Origin: Actinomycetes bacterium | GTDB taxonomy: Bacteria; Actinomycetota; Acidimicrobiia; Acidimicrobiales; RAAP-2 | DNA: 64,000 bases | Direction: 5' to 3' | Assembly: GCA_021791615.1 (NCBI GenBank) | Contig: JAJYWG010000156.1 | Location: forward strand, 1 to 64,000 | The notes under the pieces: model-generated | Seen by the model: the letters and a program-made list of their open reading frames with translations, nothing else | Database searches by the model: none | Told to the model about the DNA's origin: nothing | In this document: positions 29,728 to 38,375 of the stretch, piece by piece | Layout: each line of letters begins with the position of its first letter | How positions within the stretch are numbered: position 1 is the stretch's first letter | Program-made: the position numbers and the translations under genes

Positions 29728-29825
29728 GTCGGAGCCAGGTTACCTGCGACCCGTCCGCCTGCTCTACGCTGCGGAATGGTCCGGTTCGCCAGACCGGGAG
29801 CTGGTCCGAGCGCACGGCGGGAGGC

Positions 29826-30953
29826 ATGGGGGCAATCCTCTTCACAGGGGTCACCAAGACCTACGGCGACACGCTGGCCGTCGACCACGTGACGCTGTCC
29901 GTCGCCGACGGCGAGCTGCTCGTCCTGCTCGGGCCCTCGGGGTGTGGCAAGACGACCTTGCTTCGCCTGGTCGCAGGACTGGAGGATCTCGACGAGGGCA
30001 CCATCACAATTGGTGGCACCGTCGTGAACGACATCGAGCCCAAGGATCGCGACGTGGCGATGGTCTTCCAGAGCTACGCCCTCTACCCCCATCTCACCGT
30101 GGCCAAGAACATCGAGTTCCCCCTTCGCCAACGGGGCATTGCGCGCGAGGAGCGGCTGCGCCGGGTGAACGACGTGATGCAACGGGTCGGCATCGAGCAG
30201 ATGGCCGGTCGCAAGCCGGGGCAGCTCTCGGGTGGACAGCGACAGCGCGTGGCGCTGGCTCGGGCCATTGTCCGCGATCCGCAGGCGTTCTTGATGGACG
30301 AGCCCCTCTCGAACCTGGACGCGGCGCTCCGGGTCCAAACCCGTGCCGACATCGTGTCGCTCCAACAACGCCTGGGCACGACGACCCTGTACGTCACTCA
30401 CGATCAGGTGGAGGCGATGACCATGGGTCATCGCATTGCCGTCATGAACCACGGCTCCCTGCAGCAGGTCGCGCCCCCGCAAGAGGCCTACGACCGCCCG
30501 GCCAACACTTTCGTGGCTGCGTTCTTGGGCAGTCCGGGCATGAACCTGCTGCCGGCGACCCTCGGCAGCCCGATCTCGGTCGGTGAGCCGGCCAACGGAG
30601 GCGATGCAGTCGAAGGGTTGGATGTGCTGGATGTACCCGGCGGCACGATACCCCTCCCCCGCTCGCTTGCCGGTGCCGCCCGCTCCAATTCGAAGCTCAT
30701 CGTGGGCATTCGACCGGAGGCCTTGGCCGTTTCTGATAACGGCAGCATGGATGCCTCGGTGGTGATCGTCGAGGCCCTTGGCGCGGAGGCTCTCGTCATG
30801 TGCGAATTGCCCGACGAAAGCCAGCTCGTGGTGCGCCAGGATGCCGATCGGGCGCGTCCGAGGATCGGGGACAAGATCCGGGTGAGAGCTGATCCGACGG
30901 GTGTCCACCTGTTCGACGCCGACACCGGGCTCCGGGTCGAGGACGGGTCGTGA
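29826..30953 (+). CDS. Sugar ABC transporter ATP-binding protein (MalK/UgpC type)
   Basis: A 375-residue ATPase that powers carbohydrate import. Walker A is GPSGCGKTT, the Q loop is VFQSYALYPHLTV, the signature LSGGQRQRVALARA, and Walker B with the following residues FLMDEPLSNLD. The C-terminal TOBE/OB domain (about residues 245-375) is typical of the MalK group. The ATG at 29826 has GGGAGG upstream. Its stop overlaps the start of the first permease by 4 bases (GTGA). Together with two permeases and a lipoprotein it makes a complete importer, unusual in that the ATPase is encoded within the cluster. Confidence 0.93.
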   Translation: MGAILFTGVTKTYGDTLAVDHVTLSVADGELLVLLGPSGCGKTTLLRLVAGLEDLDEGTITIGGTVVNDIEPKDRDVAMVFQSYALYPHLTVAKNIEFPLRQRGIAREERLRRVNDVMQRVGIEQMAGRKPGQLSGGQRQRVALARAIVRDPQAFLMDEPLSNLDAALRVQTRADIVSLQQRLGTTTLYVTHDQVEAMTMGHRIAVMNHGSLQQVAPPQEAYDRPANTFVAAFLGSPGMNLLPATLGSPISVGEPANGGDAVEGLDVLDVPGGTIPLPRSLAGAARSNSKLIVGIRPEALAVSDNGSMDASVVIVEALGAEALVMCELPDESQLVVRQDADRARPRIGDKIRVRADPTGVHLFDADTGLRVEDGS

Positions 30954-31870
30954 TCCGGCCGAACGTCCCGGCCCGCCGCGTGACCAAGAGGAGCCGGCGA
31001 CTACGCGAGGCCGGGCTTGCCTACCTGCTCGTCCTCCCGGCGCTCACCGTGTTCGCAGCGTTCGTCTTCTATCCGTTTTTCCGGAACTTCAAACTGGCGC
31101 TCTACCAGGCCTCGCCGTACCCGGGTCAGCCAAGCCATTACGTCGGGCTGCACCAAGTCGGGCAAGTCCTGACGTCCAGCAGCTTCCTCCAGAGCCTGGT
31201 TACCACCTTTCTCTTCGTCGTGCTGGTGGTTCCAGCAGGGCTGCTGGTCGGCCTGTTCCTGGCAGTGGTCGCCCACCGCAAGCTTCGCGGTATCGCCGTC
31301 TACCGAGTCATCTTCTCGTCGACCGTCGTCACGTCGGTGGCGGTCTCGGCGCTCGTGTTCTACTCGCTCATGAACCCGATCGTCGGGCTCCTACCGTCGA
31401 TCGGGATCAACCCGCACCCGCCGATCCTGGAGAACTCCACGTGGGCGCTCCCCGCCATCGCGCTGATGGCGGTCTGGCAGTTCATCGGGCTCTCGTTCAT
31501 CATCATGTCGGCCGGACTGCAGTCAATCTCCGAAGAGGTCCTCGAAGCGGCTCGCGTCGACGGAGCGTCGCAGTGGACGGTGTTCTGGAGGGTCACGGTG
31601 CCGCTGCTTTCTCCCACGCTGTTCTTCGGCGTTGTCGTGGCGACCATCTACGCGTTCCAGACCTTCGGACAGATCGACATCCTCATCGGCTACCAGAACG
31701 CCGCATACGAGCACGTCAACGTCCTCGTCTACAACATCTACACGACCCTTGTCTACGGAGAGAACCCCGGGGTGGCGGCGGTGATGTCCATCGCCTTGTT
31801 CCTGATCACGCTGCTCGTGACCCTCCTCCAGCTCCGGTTCATCGAGCGACGGGTGCAGTATGCCCGCTGA
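30950..31870 (+). CDS. Sugar ABC transporter permease, MalF/UgpA type
   Basis: A 306-residue integral membrane subunit with six predicted transmembrane helices. The cytoplasmic EAA loop that docks onto the ATPase is EEVLEAARVDGASQWTVFWR, followed by VTVPLLSPTLFF. The first helix LAYLLVLPALTVFAAFVFYP and the overall size fit the MalF/UgpA branch of carbohydrate permeases. The GTG start overlaps the ATPase stop; its own end overlaps the second permease by 11 bases. Confidence 0.92.
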   Translation: MIRPNVPARRVTKRSRRLREAGLAYLLVLPALTVFAAFVFYPFFRNFKLALYQASPYPGQPSHYVGLHQVGQVLTSSSFLQSLVTTFLFVVLVVPAGLLVGLFLAVVAHRKLRGIAVYRVIFSSTVVTSVAVSALVFYSLMNPIVGLLPSIGINPHPPILENSTWALPAIALMAVWQFIGLSFIIMSAGLQSISEEVLEAARVDGASQWTVFWRVTVPLLSPTLFFGVVVATIYAFQTFGQIDILIGYQNAAYEHVNVLVYNIYTTLVYGENPGVAAVMSIALFLITLLVTLLQLRFIERRVQYAR

Positions 31871-32744
31871 AGCCCCCAGTGCCGGTCGCACCAGCGCGCC
31901 CCGAGGGGGCCTTCGTGCGAAGCGGCGCCGCCGGACCCGCCTTGTCGTGCGTTACGCGCTCCTCACCCTTGGCGCGCTCATCGTCCTGTTCCCCATCTAC
32001 ATGACGGTCGTGAATTCGCTTCTCACCCCCGTGTTGCTGGACAGCCGACCACCGGTGCTCTTTCCGTTCCACCCGGAGTGGAGCACGTACACGACCGCCT
32101 GGAGCGAAGGCCATCTCGGTCTGTACCTGCGCAACTCGATCATCCAGACGGTGATCATCGTGTGCGGACAAGTGGTCACCGCTGTGCTGGCCGCGTACGC
32201 CTTCGCGTTCCTGCGGTTCCCATTCCGGCGGACCCTGTTCATCGTGTTCCTCTCCACCCTGATGATCCCGTTCGAGGTCACGATGATCACCAATCTCGAG
32301 ACCGTCAACAGTTTCGGGTGGTTCAACACGTTCCAGGGGCTCACGGTGCCGTTCCTGGCGACGGGTTTCGGGACCTTCCTCCTGCGTCAGGCCTTCCTGC
32401 AGATCCCCCGGGACCTCCAAGAGGCCGCCGCGCTCGACGGGTACGGCCACTGGCGCTTCCTCATGCGCGTCGCCGTCCCCCTTGCTCGCCCGACGGTCGC
32501 GGCGCTGGCCATCTTTTCGTTCCTCGGCTCGTGGAACCAGTACCTCTGGCCGCTGCTCGTCACCGGTGACAACAACAGGATCACGACGGTGCAGATCGGC
32601 CTAAAAGCCCTCCAGGGGAACCAGCTCCAGGACCTCAACGTGACGCTGGCCGGGGCGGTCATTGCCGTGGTGCCGCTGTTCGTGCTCCTGGTGGTGTTCC
32701 AGAAGCAGCTCGTACGCAGCCTGACGGCGGGAGCGGTCAAGTAG
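31860..32744 (+). CDS. Sugar ABC transporter permease, MalG/UgpE type
   Basis: The second membrane subunit, 294 residues, six predicted helices. The EAA loop is LQEAAALDGYGHWRFLMRVA, followed by VPLARPTVAALAIFSFLGSW and NQYLWPL, characteristic of MalG/UgpE. The N-terminal 30 residues are basic and cytoplasmic. It overlaps the first permease and pairs with it to form the translocation pore. Confidence 0.92.
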   Translation: MPAEAPSAGRTSAPRGGLRAKRRRRTRLVVRYALLTLGALIVLFPIYMTVVNSLLTPVLLDSRPPVLFPFHPEWSTYTTAWSEGHLGLYLRNSIIQTVIIVCGQVVTAVLAAYAFAFLRFPFRRTLFIVFLSTLMIPFEVTMITNLETVNSFGWFNTFQGLTVPFLATGFGTFLLRQAFLQIPRDLQEAAALDGYGHWRFLMRVAVPLARPTVAALAIFSFLGSWNQYLWPLLVTGDNNRITTVQIGLKALQGNQLQDLNVTLAGAVIAVVPLFVLLVVFQKQLVRSLTAGAVK

Positions 32745-32767
32745 GGACGGCAAGGAGGTTCGGCGTT

Positions 32768-32805
32768 CGGCGTTCGCACTCGCAACGCCGGGTAGCGGTA
32801 CTACC
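32768..32805 (+). promoter_or_regulatory. Two adjacent inverted repeats upstream of the binding protein gene
   Basis: CGGCGTT, 9 bases, AACGCCG (32768-32790) can form a stem of seven pairs, followed directly by GGTAG-5 bases-CTACC (32791-32805). They sit in the 69-base gap between the permease stop and the lipoprotein start. Intercistronic stem-loops here often set the higher expression of the binding protein, but a repressor operator is an alternative. Confidence 0.45.
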
Positions 32806-32813
32806 ATGGCGTC

Positions 32814-34292
32814 ATGACCCATGCACTGCTCGGACCACCGGGAGCACGGCCGCGAAGTGGAGGTGCAGGCCGGCGTGCCGGTGCCCGCCCGCTCCCCGTC
32901 CGGCGGGTCGCCGTCGTCGCCGTGGGCCTGTGTGCGATGGCCGTCACCCTCGCGGCGTGCGGGAGCAGCACCTCGACGTCCTCCGCACCGAAGACGGCCG
33001 CTGCGACGTCCTGCCCGCTCTCGAGCCTGGACCGGGTCACCAAGCCGGTGGACATCACCTTCTGGGAAGCGATGAGCCAGGCCAACGGCACCACCTTGAA
33101 GGAGCTCACCACACAGTTCAACGCCTCCCAGAGCAAGGTGCACGTCACATTGGTGGACGAGAACAGCTACACAGCCATCTGGCAGAAGTACGTTGCCGGC
33201 TTGAGCAGCGGGCAGGTCCCCGACCTTGCACAGCTCACACAGACCGACCTCCAAGCGGCGATCGACACGCATTCGTTCCTGCCGGCCCAGTCCTGCATCG
33301 ATGCCGCGCACTACTCCACCTCGGACTTCGTCTCGCGCGCCCTTTCCTACTACCAGGTCGACGGCGTCCAAGAGGCGCTCCCGTTCGCGGTTTCCCTTCC
33401 TGTCGTGTACTACAACAAGCAAGCGTTCACGGCCGCCGGCCTCAACCCCGACGACCCCCCGCTCACACTTCCCGCCTACCTGTCCGACGCGGCTGCGCTG
33501 AAGGCTCACGGCAGCGGTTCGGCACTCGTGCTCGACTCATGGCACCTGGAGACGTGGCTGGCGACGGCGAACCAGCTCTTCGTCAACAATGGGAACGGAC
33601 GGACGGCGCGCGCCACGAAAGGAGTATTCGACACGGCGACGGCCAAACAGATCTGGACGGACCTCGATCATTTGGTCCGCTCGGGTGACGCAGTGACGAA
33701 CCCCTCGTCGGGCCCCGACGCGTTCGACAACCTGCTCGGGCTCGGGGACGGCAAGTACGGGATGACGATCGACTCGTCTGCCGACTTGGGGACGATCACC
33801 CAGCTCCTGAGCAGCTATCCACATGTCACCATGGGCGTCGGGCCGTTCCCGGTCCTGAGCAAGAGCCTCCACGGGGGCGTGGAGCCGGGCGGGTCGGCCA
33901 TCTACATCTCCGCCAAGGTCCCCGCGGTGCAGCAGGCCGCGGCGTGGGAGTACGAAGCGTTCTTGGACAGCAGCGCGAGCCAGGCCACCTGGGCGGCAGG
34001 CACCGGCTACATCCCAGTGCGTAAGTCCTCGGTCCAGAGCTCGACCATCAAGAAGCTCTGGGCCACCAACCCCGGGTTCAAAGTCGCCTACACAGAGCTC
34101 GTGGACGGCCCGACCACGCTGGCGACGACCGGCGCCGTGATCGGCCCCTACCCGACAGTCCGCACCGACATGCTCGATGCCGAGGAGAGCATGTACCAGC
34201 AGAACGTCTCTCCGGCGACAGCCCTGAAGAACGCCCTCCGCAAAGTCGATGCCACAATCACGTCCTACAACCAGCGGATCGGCGTATCCTGA
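32814..34292 (+). CDS. Sugar ABC transporter substrate-binding lipoprotein
   Basis: A family 1 solute-binding protein of 492 residues. The N-terminus is long and basic, then a hydrophobic stretch leads into the lipobox LAAC with the lipid-modified Cys49, so it is anchored on the outer face of the membrane. The mature part shows VDITFWEAMSQANG, VVYYNKQAFTAAGL and GVEPGGSAIYISA, typical of MalE/UgpB carbohydrate binders. The nearby GH36-like enzyme suggests alpha-galactosides as ligand, but this is inference. Confidence 0.92.
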   Translation: MTHALLGPPGARPRSGGAGRRAGARPLPVRRVAVVAVGLCAMAVTLAACGSSTSTSSAPKTAAATSCPLSSLDRVTKPVDITFWEAMSQANGTTLKELTTQFNASQSKVHVTLVDENSYTAIWQKYVAGLSSGQVPDLAQLTQTDLQAAIDTHSFLPAQSCIDAAHYSTSDFVSRALSYYQVDGVQEALPFAVSLPVVYYNKQAFTAAGLNPDDPPLTLPAYLSDAAALKAHGSGSALVLDSWHLETWLATANQLFVNNGNGRTARATKGVFDTATAKQIWTDLDHLVRSGDAVTNPSSGPDAFDNLLGLGDGKYGMTIDSSADLGTITQLLSSYPHVTMGVGPFPVLSKSLHGGVEPGGSAIYISAKVPAVQQAAAWEYEAFLDSSASQATWAAGTGYIPVRKSSVQSSTIKKLWATNPGFKVAYTELVDGPTTLATTGAVIGPYPTVRTDMLDAEESMYQQNVSPATALKNALRKVDATITSYNQRIGVS

Positions 34293-34344
34293 TTCCTGCA
34301 TTCGTGTACCGAGCGGTACGCCTTTTGAGGAAGGCGGACCGTCG

Positions 34345-35892
34345 ATGACGAGTTGGATGCTCCGCGCTCTCAAGGGAGCGATCGCTGCTGTGCTCTCGTG
34401 CGGGGTGGTGGCATTGCCTCTGGCCTTGGTGAACCTCTCGCCCCTGGCGGCAGGCGCCGCAAGCGCTCCCGGGCCCAATGCCGTCGTCGCCTTCGGGAGC
34501 TCCGCGGCGGTGTCGGGCGCGGGGAACCAGACCGGGATGCCCGGGCCCAATGTGGCGATCGCCGCCACCCCCACAGGAGACGGCTACTGGGTGGCGGCAT
34601 CCGACGGGGGTGTGTTCAGCTACGGCGGCGCCCAGTTCTACGGTTCGATGGGCGGTCGGCCGCTCAACCAGCCGGTGGTCGGCATGGCCGCCACCCCCAC
34701 AGGCGGGGGCTACTGGCTGGTCGCCGCCGACGGAGGCATCTTCAGCTTCGGCGACGCGCGGTTCTACGGTTCGATGGGCGGTCGGCCGCTCAACCAGCCG
34801 GTGGTCGGCATGGCCGCGGTCCCCGGTGGCGGCGGCTACTGGGAAGTCGCCGCCGACGGAGGGATCTTCAGCTTCGGCGACGCGCAGTTCTACGGTTCGA
34901 TGGGCGGTCGGCCGCTCAACCAGCCGGTGGTCGGTATGGCCGCGGTCCCCGGTGGCGGGGGCTACTGGCTGGTCGCCGCCGACGGAGGGATCTTCAGCTT
35001 CGGCGACGCCCCCTTCTACGGGTCGACCGGGAGCATGTCGCTTGCACAGCCGGTGCAGGGCATGGCCGCAGTCCCCGGCGGTGGTGGCTACTGGCTGGTC
35101 GCCGCCGACGGAGGGGTGTTCAGCTTCGGCGACGCCCCCTTCTACGGGTCGGGCACGGGCAGCCCGATCACGGCCCCGGCGGTCGGGATCGCCTCGCGTC
35201 CGGGCGGCTACTGGATCCTCTACGGTCAGATCGCCAGCCTGGGCAGTCCTCTCGGCCAGGAAGAGGTGCTGGCCCGCCTCGGATACCTCCCTCTCTCCTG
35301 GACGCCCCTGGGCTTCTCATGGCGATGGGCCGGCATCCCATCCCAGCTCGCAGGGCTCTGGGCACCCGGCCAGTACAACACGGTCCTCGAAGGTGCCATC
35401 TGGGCCTTCGAGGCGGTCGTCGGGCTGCCGACGGACGGCCAGATCACCAGACCTGAGGTGAGCGCGCTCACAGCGGCTGCACACGATCCCGCCGCCAACA
35501 TGAACCCGAACGGCTACACGTATTCGCTTGCCCAGGAGCACAGCGGCACTCCGACACCTGAGACCTTGACCGTCTGGCACACAGGCACGGTTGTGCAGTC
35601 GACGTTGGCCAACACCGGAATTGCTTCCACACCGACGACACTTGGCACGTTCCCCGTCTACCTCCGCTATCGCAACCAGGTGATGACCGGCCTCAACCCG
35701 ACAGGCACGCCATACGCCGACCCTGTCCAGTACGTCTCGTACTTCAACGGAGGGGACGCGATCCATTACATGCCACGCGCCCAGTACGGCTACCCCCAGA
35801 GCCTGGGCTGCGTGGAGATCCCTCTCGGGCCGGCATCCGTGGTCTGGCAGTACACGTACTACGGGAGCCTCGTGACCGTCACACCTGCCTGA
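34345..35892 (+). CDS. Secreted L,D-transpeptidase-like protein with five 42-residue repeats
   Basis: A 515-residue exported protein. A signal peptide (about residues 1-41, ending AAGAASA) leads into five repeats of 42 residues built on GYW-x5-DGG-[IV]-FSFGDA, which probably form a beta-propeller-like or wall-binding module. A peptidoglycan-binding-like segment (AIWAFEAVVGLPTDGQI) follows, then a YkuD catalytic domain with the His in IHYMPRA and the catalytic Cys489 in SLGCVE. The standard motif is SHGC-x-[RN]; here Leu and Glu replace the His and Arg, a variant to note. It would cross-link peptidoglycan or attach proteins. The stop lies inside a 41-bp tandem repeat. Confidence 0.85.
   Translation: MTSWMLRALKGAIAAVLSCGVVALPLALVNLSPLAAGAASAPGPNAVVAFGSSAAVSGAGNQTGMPGPNVAIAATPTGDGYWVAASDGGVFSYGGAQFYGSMGGRPLNQPVVGMAATPTGGGYWLVAADGGIFSFGDARFYGSMGGRPLNQPVVGMAAVPGGGGYWEVAADGGIFSFGDAQFYGSMGGRPLNQPVVGMAAVPGGGGYWLVAADGGIFSFGDAPFYGSTGSMSLAQPVQGMAAVPGGGGYWLVAADGGVFSFGDAPFYGSGTGSPITAPAVGIASRPGGYWILYGQIASLGSPLGQEEVLARLGYLPLSWTPLGFSWRWAGIPSQLAGLWAPGQYNTVLEGAIWAFEAVVGLPTDGQITRPEVSALTAAAHDPAANMNPNGYTYSLAQEHSGTPTPETLTVWHTGTVVQSTLANTGIASTPTTLGTFPVYLRYRNQVMTGLNPTGTPYADPVQYVSYFNGGDAIHYMPRAQYGYPQSLGCVEIPLGPASVVWQYTYYGSLVTVTPA
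34585..35214 (+). repeat. Five in-frame 126-bp coding repeats
   Basis: Five units of 126 bases encode the 42-residue YW...DGG repeats of the L,D-transpeptidase. The middle units are nearly identical at the DNA level (GGTTCGATGGGCGGTCGGCC recurs in three), so the array is recent and likely to vary in copy number between strains. Confidence 0.9.
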
Positions 35893-35985
35893 GGATCGCC
35901 CACGGGAGCCTCGTGACCGTCACACCTGCCTGAGGATCGCCCACGGGAGCCTCGTGACCGTCACACCTGCCTGAGGATCGCCCAC
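35863..35985. repeat. Three exact 41-bp tandem repeats over two convergent gene ends
   Basis: Units start at 35863, 35904 and 35945 and are identical over 41 bases, beginning GGGAGCCTCGTGACCGTCAC. Each unit contains the stop codon of the plus-strand transpeptidase (TGA at unit position 28) and the stop codon of the minus-strand GH36 gene (TCA at unit position 17). The first copy supplies the transpeptidase end and the last copy the GH36 end. Confidence 0.95.
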
Positions 35986-37826
35986 GGGAGCTCCGGCGGC
36001 CAGCCGGCAGCCATCAGGACCCGGCTGCCGGGGCGGTTGGTCTTGGGCTCGGCGACGCCATCCGCCCACAGCGGGGCGCGATCGTCGAGTCGCTGATCAC
36101 CCGACTCCCACTGGACGTCCAGTTGCAGCTCCCCACCGAGCACCCGTGGTGCCGCAGCGAAGGGGTCCGTAAGGTCGACCCGGCGATCTCCCGCCACGCG
36201 AAGCTGGTCGATCCGCTCCAAGAGCCTCCACTCGGGTTCTCGGTAGGTGCGCAAGTCGTCGGAGACCATCGTGAACGCGCCGGTCCCGATGGCCGTTGCT
36301 GCCATCACGAGACGCTCGTTGGGTCCCAGCTTGGATCGGGAGCGACGCAAGAGGAGGCAATCTGGATCGTTGAGCCAGAGCCTCCGGTGCATGGGGGCTC
36401 GCAGCAGGGTTGCCGAGAGCGTGGCCCGAGCGGACGGCATGAGATCCGAATAGCCGGGCAGCCTGACGACCCCTGGGCGCCATCGAGGCGCGGTGTCTGC
36501 AGAGACCCTCATCGCGTCCACCAGGCCCACACCCTGGGCGAGAGGCATGCCGCACCCGAGCAAGACGGCGTCTGTACCAATCCCGTCGCGGACGGCTTGG
36601 AGCCCCATCCTGAGCGCTTGCGCCCGCGTGAAGCGATGGCCCGCAGCCCGGCGCGCAGGCATCGCCGCGGCGTAGCAGAAGTCGATCTTGTGGAACGCCC
36701 ATCCTTGCTCGGCAAGGTCGTGGTACGTCACTCGGAGGTGGTCGAGAACGTCGAGCCGCGTCGTGTCGAGGGCGTAGGCCCAACCGTGCCAGGCCTGAGG
36801 ATTCCACATCGCCCGGCAGGGCGCCTCCGACGACCGGCTCACGCCGGGGGCGTGTGCCATCCATTCGGGATGCCGACGGGCTAGGATGCTCGATGGAGAG
36901 GCGACGAACGGCGCCGTCCAGATCCCGGCGCGCATGCCGCGGTCGGTGATCGCCGCGGCGAGATCCTCGGGACGGTCCTTCTCGAAGCGGCTGTTGGGCA
37001 CGAGCCAGTCCCCCACCGAGGCCTGGTAGCCATCGTCCAAGTGGAAGACGTCCAACCCATGGGATCCGGCCAGCTCGAGGTTCGACCGGCAGGCCTGTGG
37101 GGTCAATTTCCAGAAGTACTGGTACCAAGAGCTCCAACCGAAGACGTTCCTCGCGCCCGTCCGAGCCCGAGCTTCGCTCCCGCAGTGGTCGAGGTACTCC
37201 GAGTAGAGCTGTCCCGGATCACCCGTGGCGTACCAGAGGGGGTCGAGACGTCGTTCTTCCCCGGGAGCCAGACTGACCGAGTCGAACAGCGCGAAGGCGG
37301 CTGCTCCGCTACTGGTCGCCAGGATGGTCGAGAGGTGCTGAGCACCATCGAGAAAGCCGATCAGCCCCGACACCTGGGAGGTGCCAGCGATGCAACCGTC
37401 GGCCATCAGGAGGAACTGGTCGCCGCAGACGGCACGACCGGCCAGCTCGGGCACGGCGTGGTACGTGCCGCGTACCCACGCCGGCGCCAGGCGGCGGCTT
37501 GGTCCGACATCGGTCACGAGCTTCCGCCCGACCGGAGACCAGCTCTGCCAGCCGTGCTCGAGGAGGAGGCGGGGATGAGCATCGAACAGCACCCGCACCC
37601 GCTCCAAGGCAACGGTGCCTTGGGTGCGACGCGCGCGGTTGCTGACGACCAGGTCGAGCCTCCGTCCGGACCCCAGTTCGGTTTCGGTCACCGAGAGCTG
37701 GAGTGGACCGGCAACCCATTGGCGCGACCGTTCGGCCAGTCGAGCGTTCTGGTGCCACCGCGTCGGTAGGGGCGAAGGCCACGAGCCCTCCGTCCCGACG
37801 TCGATGCCGACGTCGAGGACGTCCAC
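35961..37826 (-). CDS. GH36-like alpha-galactosidase
   Basis: A 621-residue glycoside hydrolase of clan GH-D. The N-terminal half is a beta-sandwich (QLSVTETELGSGRRLDLVVS), then a TIM barrel with VFGWSSWYQYFW, FHLDDGYQ, the nucleophile Asp382 in FHKIDFCYAA and the probable acid/base Asp444 in MRVSADTAP. No signal peptide, so it is cytoplasmic and would act on imported alpha-galactosides, matching the adjacent sugar ABC importer. The GTG start shares one base with the DUF3151 stop. Its C-terminus (PWAILRQV) is encoded within the 41-bp repeat. Confidence 0.87.
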   Translation of the reverse strand: MDVLDVGIDVGTEGSWPSPLPTRWHQNARLAERSRQWVAGPLQLSVTETELGSGRRLDLVVSNRARRTQGTVALERVRVLFDAHPRLLLEHGWQSWSPVGRKLVTDVGPSRRLAPAWVRGTYHAVPELAGRAVCGDQFLLMADGCIAGTSQVSGLIGFLDGAQHLSTILATSSGAAAFALFDSVSLAPGEERRLDPLWYATGDPGQLYSEYLDHCGSEARARTGARNVFGWSSWYQYFWKLTPQACRSNLELAGSHGLDVFHLDDGYQASVGDWLVPNSRFEKDRPEDLAAAITDRGMRAGIWTAPFVASPSSILARRHPEWMAHAPGVSRSSEAPCRAMWNPQAWHGWAYALDTTRLDVLDHLRVTYHDLAEQGWAFHKIDFCYAAAMPARRAAGHRFTRAQALRMGLQAVRDGIGTDAVLLGCGMPLAQGVGLVDAMRVSADTAPRWRPGVVRLPGYSDLMPSARATLSATLLRAPMHRRLWLNDPDCLLLRRSRSKLGPNERLVMAATAIGTGAFTMVSDDLRTYREPEWRLLERIDQLRVAGDRRVDLTDPFAAAPRVLGGELQLDVQWESGDQRLDDRAPLWADGVAEPKTNRPGSRVLMAAGWPPELPWAILRQV

Positions 37827-38284
37827 TACCGGACCTGCGGGCGGGCTGGGTCGGTGCTGTGCCAGTCAGGGTCAAGCTGGCGGAGGAACAGCTCACACCT
37901 CTCGGCCTCCTCTACCTCACCGAGCTCTGCAGCAGCACGTCGGAGCGCGTCGAGCGAGGAGAGAAAGCCGCGGTTCTCGACGTGCTCCCATCGAACCCTT
38001 CCCGAGCCTTTCCAGCCGGCAGCTCGCAACGCATCCAGCCCACGGTGGTACCCGACGCGGGCATAGGCGTAGCGCACGACCGGTGTGCGCTCCTCCCTGG
38101 CCAACAGTGCCCAGATGTTCAGGCAGCCAGGCCACTTCGCCGCCACGGCACGCAGCGACCGCAGGCGGGCCTCTGGCTCTTCGGTGCTGGATGCGCGCGC
38201 CAGCTCATCCCGCAGGTCCGGGGCGATCGCCGGCAGGACGGTCTCGGGGTCACCCGCCGTCAGTGATACCGGGTGCGTGCTCAT
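37826..38284 (-). CDS. DUF3151 family protein
   Basis: A 152-residue protein matching the actinobacterial DUF3151 family. Conserved blocks are YAYARVGYHRGLDALRAAGW, KGSGRVRWEHVENRGFLSSL and the C-terminal EAERCELFLRQLDPDW. Predominantly helical and TPR-like; function unknown. The ATG at 38284 has AGGA upstream; the frame continues further but without family similarity. It precedes and is coupled to the GH36 gene. Confidence 0.88.
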   Translation of the reverse strand: MSTHPVSLTAGDPETVLPAIAPDLRDELARASSTEEPEARLRSLRAVAAKWPGCLNIWALLAREERTPVVRYAYARVGYHRGLDALRAAGWKGSGRVRWEHVENRGFLSSLDALRRAAAELGEVEEAERCELFLRQLDPDWHSTDPARPQVR

Positions 38285-38375
38285 CGGGTCATCCTGCCGA
38301 CATCCACGAGCTCGGTCCAGTGTCGTGTTTCCTGGGTGCTCCGAGAGCGTGCCGTGTTGAAACTCTGATGCAACG

